Positions 37,079 to 40,321 of a stretch of 40,321 bases of DNA are shown here, one piece after another. The DNA comes from Methylobacterium sp. J-026. Its GTDB lineage: Bacteria > Pseudomonadota > Alphaproteobacteria > Rhizobiales > Beijerinckiaceae. The stretch is from NCBI RefSeq assembly GCF_022829585.1, contig NZ_JAKSYC010000049.1, positions 1 through 40,321 on the forward strand, given 5' to 3'. Made by a program: the position numbers and the translations under genes. The notes beneath the pieces are model-generated. The model did not search any database. It had not been told where the DNA came from and saw nothing but the letters and a program-made list of their open reading frames with translations. Position 1 is the first letter of the stretch. The number at the start of each line of letters is the position of its first letter.

Positions 37079-37729
37079 ATGGCGGAGAAGCCCGATATCG
37101 AGCTCTATCATGCGCCCAACACCCGCTCGTCGGGGGTGCGCGTGCTGCTCGAGGAACTGGGCGTCCCGTACCGGCTGCACGCTCTCAACATGCGCGCCGG
37201 CGAGCATCTCGGGGATGCCTACCGCGCCATCAACCCGATGGCGAAGGTGCCGGCGGTCCGCCGCGGCGAGGCCCTGGTGACCGAGCAGGCGGCCATCTAC
37301 CTCTACCTCGCCGATCTGGTCCCGGAGGCCGGCCTCGCCCCGGCCGCCACCGACCCCGCCCGGGCCACCTACCTGCGCTGGATGGTGTTCTACGGCTCCT
37401 GCTTCGAGCCCGCGCTGATCGACCGCCACCTGAATCGGGAGCCCGGCCCGCGGGCCATGTCGGCCTACGGGGACTACGCGAGCGTGATCGCCCGGGTGAC
37501 CGAGGCGCTGACCCCCGGCCCGTACCTCCTCGGCGCGCGCTTCAGCGCCGCCGACATCCTGTGGGGCAGCGCGCTCGGCTGGACGATGGGCTTCGGCCTG
37601 GTCGCACCCGATCCCGTGCTGACGGCCTATGTCGAGCGCGTCCGCGGCCGCCCGGCCTTCCAGACGGTCCTGGCCGCCGACGCGCAGCTCGCGGCCGAAC
37701 ACGAGGCGGCCGCGCCGGCCCAGGCCTGA
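37079..37729 (+). CDS. Glutathione S-transferase family protein
   Basis: The 216-residue protein has an N-terminal thioredoxin-like domain (ELYHAPNTRSSGVRVLLEEL; the glutathione-activating serine probably lies in RSSG), the family cis-proline region (NPMAKVPAV) and the SDR-like EQAAIYLYLADL helix end, followed by an all-helical C-terminal domain (FSAADILWGSALGW). It conjugates glutathione to electrophiles or serves as a peroxidase or thiol transferase. A very strong ribosome binding site (AGGGAGGAACCC) precedes ATG 37079; the frame runs further upstream but those residues are unrelated. It converges on the PNPOx-family gene, and a second transferase gene of different subtype follows at 38663. 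Confidence 0.93.
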   Translation: MAEKPDIELYHAPNTRSSGVRVLLEELGVPYRLHALNMRAGEHLGDAYRAINPMAKVPAVRRGEALVTEQAAIYLYLADLVPEAGLAPAATDPARATYLRWMVFYGSCFEPALIDRHLNREPGPRAMSAYGDYASVIARVTEALTPGPYLLGARFSAADILWGSALGWTMGFGLVAPDPVLTAYVERVRGRPAFQTVLAADAQLAAEHEAAAPAQA

Positions 37730-37736
37730 GCGCCGC

Positions 37737-38666
37737 TCACGCCGGCTCCGGCCAGAAGCCGGTGCGCGCGATCTGCGGCGCCGGCTCGGGGGCGCTCCAT
37801 TGCAGGGGGATCGCCGCCCGGCGCCGCCACCCGCCCGTGACGGTGAACGACCACGCGCGCTGCGCCCCCGCCGGAGCGGCGGCTTCCACGCCGCTCCAGT
37901 CGATCGCGGTCCGGCCCTGCAGGACGAGGAGGTCGCCGCGGGCGAAATCGAGGATCAGCAGCGCCGCCCGCGGTTCGCCGATCAGGTTGCCCAGGGTGTT
38001 GAAGTAGCGGTTGCCGGGGAAGTCCGGCACCGTCAGCACGTCGCCCCGGAGCCGCACGAAGCCCGGCCGGCCGCCCCGGTGCGAGAGGTCGGCGCCCCCA
38101 TCCGCGAGGCCGTCCCGGGCGCGGCTCGCCACGAACAGCGTGTCCGTGCCCCGGATCAGCGCCGCGGCCTCCGCGTCGAGGGCGGTGAGGATCTCGACCG
38201 GCCCCACCGGGCGCCGGATCGGCTCGGCCACCCGCCGCTGGATGTATTGCGGGCAGTTGCCGAAGCTCTGGGCGACGGCGACAGTCAGCATGTTCGGATC
38301 GCGGCGGACCGCGCGGCCGTTGGCCCGGTTGCGCCGGCGCGTCGCGAAGTCGATGCCCAGGATCCCGACCTCGGCGCCGGGCACGAGGGACCTGGCCGCC
38401 GGATCGGCCGGATCGAGGGCCGCCGCGACGGTGAGATGCGTCGCATCGGGGGCCTGCACGAAGCCGGGCGGCCCCGTCAGCACGGTGGCGACGGGCGCGC
38501 CGGCGCCGTCCACGGTGCCGACGAACAGGTATGGCAGGCCGGAGAAGAACGCGCGGTGCTGCTCGGGCATGAATGGCCGGATCGCCGGGGTCTCGCCCAG
38601 GACGTGGCCGGCGCGCTCCTGGGCGAGCCGCTCGTCGGCGTGGAAGCTGGCCATGGCGCGGCTCAC
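37737..38666 (-). CDS. Pyridoxamine 5'-phosphate oxidase-family flavoprotein
   Basis: The 309-residue protein holds two split-barrel flavin-binding-like regions: the first around YLFVGTVDGAGAPVATVLTG, the second around ADTLFVASRARDG to RYFNTLGNLIGEPRAALL. The middle has the group-specific stretch FGNCPQYIQRR. Members bind FMN and include oxidases and general stress proteins; the reaction is unknown. The start is GTG 38666, which overlaps the stop of the neighbouring transferase gene as GTGA; ATG 38654 four codons later is a plausible alternative. Its tie to a glutathione S-transferase suggests a joint role in detoxifying electrophiles or oxidants. Confidence 0.88.
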   Translation of the reverse strand: MSRAMASFHADERLAQERAGHVLGETPAIRPFMPEQHRAFFSGLPYLFVGTVDGAGAPVATVLTGPPGFVQAPDATHLTVAAALDPADPAARSLVPGAEVGILGIDFATRRRNRANGRAVRRDPNMLTVAVAQSFGNCPQYIQRRVAEPIRRPVGPVEILTALDAEAAALIRGTDTLFVASRARDGLADGGADLSHRGGRPGFVRLRGDVLTVPDFPGNRYFNTLGNLIGEPRAALLILDFARGDLLVLQGRTAIDWSGVEAAAPAGAQRAWSFTVTGGWRRRAAIPLQWSAPEPAPQIARTGFWPEPA

Positions 38667-39289
38667 GCGGGTTCGGGGATCGGGGAAGCCGGCATCGGGA
38701 TGAAGCCCGGCAGGGCTTCCACCCGACCGATCCAGGCGCGCACGGCCGGGTAGGCCGCGAGCGAGACGCCGCCCTCGGGCGCGTGGGCCACGTAGGAATA
38801 GCAGGCGATGTCGGCGAGCATCGGCCGTTCGGCCGCCAGGTAGGCGCGATCGGTCAGGTGATCCTCCAGGAAGCCGAGGGTCCGGGCCGCGGCGGCGTGC
38901 ACGGTGGCGCGCTCGCCCGGGGCGCCGAACACGACCATGAGCCGGGCCTGGGCCGGCCCCGCCCGCACCTCGCCCGCCGCGATGGAGAGCCAGCGCTGGA
39001 CCTGGGCGGCGCCGAGCGGATCCCGGGGCATCCAGCCGCTGTCCGGCGCGTAGCGTGCGGCCAGGTAGATCAAGATGGCATTGCTGTCGGGGATCACCGC
39101 CGGGCCGTCGGTCAGGACCGGGATCTGGCCCAGGGGGTTGAGGCGCCGGAACGCCGCGGCTCCGCGCTGCTCGGGGCTCGCCACCGCGACGAAGCGATAG
39201 GGAAGCCCCAGCAGGGACAGGAACAGTTCGGCGCGGTGCGAATGGCCCGACAGGCGCAGGCCGTAGAGGGTGAGATCGGGATCGGACAT
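38663..39289 (-). CDS. Glutathione S-transferase family protein (second copy)
   Basis: The 208-residue protein has LTLYGLRLSGHSHRAELFL at the N-terminus, LNPLGQIPVLTDGPAVIPDS as the cis-proline and glutathione-binding part, and an all-helical C-terminal domain (RPMLADIACYSYVAHA). The S at residue 14 or so would activate glutathione. It differs clearly from the gene at 37079, so it is not a recent duplicate. ATG 39289 has GGAGA ten bases upstream; a TTG start at 39307 is less likely. It is the first gene of a pair with the PNPOx-family flavoprotein and is divergent from a LysR regulator that probably controls it. Confidence 0.92.
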   Translation of the reverse strand: MSDPDLTLYGLRLSGHSHRAELFLSLLGLPYRFVAVASPEQRGAAAFRRLNPLGQIPVLTDGPAVIPDSNAILIYLAARYAPDSGWMPRDPLGAAQVQRWLSIAAGEVRAGPAQARLMVVFGAPGERATVHAAAARTLGFLEDHLTDRAYLAAERPMLADIACYSYVAHAPEGGVSLAAYPAVRAWIGRVEALPGFIPMPASPIPEPA

Positions 39290-39353
39290 CGGGACGGTCT
39301 CCGGCAACGACCGGAGAGTGGCCCTTGCACCCCGCGCCGGAAATCCCGAGACT

Positions 39354-39372
39354 CTGACAATCAGAATTTCAG
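39354..39372. promoter_or_regulatory. Probable LysR-binding site in the GST-lysR gap
   Basis: CTGA-N11-TCAG is seen in the short intergenic region, and inside it the smaller palindrome CTGACAATCAG (39354-39364). A T-N11-A core in dyad symmetry fits LysR operators, and its place between divergent starts supports this. Confidence 0.55.
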
Positions 39373-39387
39373 TTTTTGCAGCAATCG

Positions 39388-40287
39388 ATGGATCGGCTGG
39401 ACGAGCTCTCCCTCTTCGTGGCGATCGTCGATGCCGGGAGCCTCGCCGGCGCGGCGCGCCGTCAGCGCCGCTCCGCCGCCGCGGCGACCCGCGCCCTCGC
39501 CAGCCTCGAGGCGCGGGCCGGCACGCGCCTGGTCGAGCGGACGACCCGGCGCCTCGCGCCGACGCCGGCCGGCCTCGAACTCACTGAGCGCGCCCGCCTG
39601 GTCCTTGCGGGCTACGCGGCGGCCGTGTCGGGGGCGTCCCCCGATGCCGTCTGCGGCCTCGTGCGGGTCACGGCACCGGTGCTGTTCGGGCGCATACACG
39701 TGGCGCCCCTGGTGTCGGGGTTCCTGGACGCCTATCCGGAGACGCAGGTCGAACTGCTGCTCGCCGACCGCAATCTCGACCTCGTGGAGGAGGGGATCGA
39801 CGTCGCCGTGCGGATCGGCCAGCTCGCGGAATCGCGCCTCGTTGCCCGCCGGGTCGGACAGGTGCGCCAGATCGTGGTGGCGAGCCCGGGCTACCTCGCC
39901 GCCCGGGGCACGCCGCGCGGGCCCGCGGATCTCGGCGACCACGACACCATCCAGGGGTTCGTGCGCGCGGGCCAGCGGGAATGGCGCTTCGGGGCGAACC
40001 GGGTGCGCCTCGCCCCGCGCCTGATCGTCAACGAGGTCGAGGCCGCCCTGATCGCCGCCCGGGCCGGCCGCGGCATCGCGCGGGTCCTGTCCTATCAGGC
40101 CGCCGAGGACATCGCGGCCGGACGGCTCGTGCGCCTGCTCGCGGCCTACGAGCCGCCGCCGCTGCCGGTCCAGCTCGTGACGCCGAGCCAGGACTTCCGG
40201 CCGGCGCGGGTGAACGCCATCCTGGATTTCGCCACCGACGCGTTGCGGGCTCTGCGAGTCCTTCGACCGAACGAGGGCGAGGAATAA
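39388..40287 (+). CDS. LysR-family transcriptional regulator
   Basis: The 299-residue protein has the LysR winged helix at the N-terminus (MDRLDELSLFVAIVDAGSLA, then TRLVERTTRRLAPTPAG) and the effector-binding domain (VRVTAPVLFGRIHVAPLVSG, DVAVRIGQLAESRLVAR, GRGIARVLSYQAAED). These are features of the YafC/DsdC-like group often linked to GST genes. It binds DNA as a tetramer and responds to a small effector, unknown here. ATG 39388 is preferred to a TTG at 39376. It is transcribed divergently from the GST-flavoprotein pair, with an operator-like dyad in the 98-base gap, so it probably activates or represses that pair. Confidence 0.93.
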   Translation: MDRLDELSLFVAIVDAGSLAGAARRQRRSAAAATRALASLEARAGTRLVERTTRRLAPTPAGLELTERARLVLAGYAAAVSGASPDAVCGLVRVTAPVLFGRIHVAPLVSGFLDAYPETQVELLLADRNLDLVEEGIDVAVRIGQLAESRLVARRVGQVRQIVVASPGYLAARGTPRGPADLGDHDTIQGFVRAGQREWRFGANRVRLAPRLIVNEVEAALIAARAGRGIARVLSYQAAEDIAAGRLVRLLAAYEPPPLPVQLVTPSQDFRPARVNAILDFATDALRALRVLRPNEGEE

Positions 40288-40321
40288 CCCCCGGGCGCGC
40301 CGCGCATACTGACCAAAACAG

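Overview
The window is GC-rich, densely coding DNA of an alphaproteobacterium, most likely of the Methylobacterium/Methylorubrum group. I infer this from the base composition, the gene order rnr - DUF983 - NUDIX - (MFS) - rpmG that is common in Hyphomicrobiales, the adjacent glutathione-linked formaldehyde oxidation genes (class III alcohol dehydrogenase and S-formylglutathione hydrolase), and the MHYT and LOV sensor kinases. Exact species cannot be read from the window. No tRNA, rRNA, CRISPR array or intact insertion sequence was seen.

Layout. 1-860: end of a LysR regulator. 867-6634 (minus strand): a housekeeping run of a small hypothetical protein, RNase R, DUF983, a NUDIX hydrolase, an MFS transporter and ribosomal protein L33 with a clear terminator, then a 42-residue membrane peptide. 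6752-10728 (plus): a YdiJ-type FAD/iron-sulfur dehydrogenase overlapping a ketopantoate reductase-family gene. 10729-13650: an orphan motA-motB pair between two gene-free stretches that hold protein relics (an IS6-like transposase remnant and the C-terminal end of a GcvA-like LysR regulator). 13651-15766 (minus): the glutathione-dependent formaldehyde pathway. 15998-17140: a photolyase-related protein in which the FAD-binding domain comes first. 17558-20212: a large MHYT-PAS-histidine kinase with two receivers.

20213-25350 looks like an accessory block: an AT-richer gap with small palindromes, a GlxA-type AraC regulator divergent from an SDR and an alpha/beta hydrolase, a DUF302-like exported protein, a truncated thiolase and a TetR regulator. 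25516-29708 (minus) is a membrane fusion protein/RND pump operon. Its predicted promoter shares the ATAGATGA half-site of the palindromic operator of the TetR gene, suggesting that this TetR controls both. 30001-32084 is a divergent MATE pump/MarR pair around an inverted repeat.

32329-36893 (minus) holds a small basic protein, a LOV-type hybrid histidine kinase, an AI-2E-family permease with an unusual C-terminal cobalamin-binding-like domain, and a DivK-like response regulator. 37079-40287 holds two glutathione S-transferases, a PNPOx-family flavoprotein and a LysR regulator divergent from the second transferase. Common threads are glutathione chemistry (FrmA, FghA, two GSTs), multidrug efflux with local repressors, and light or signal sensing.
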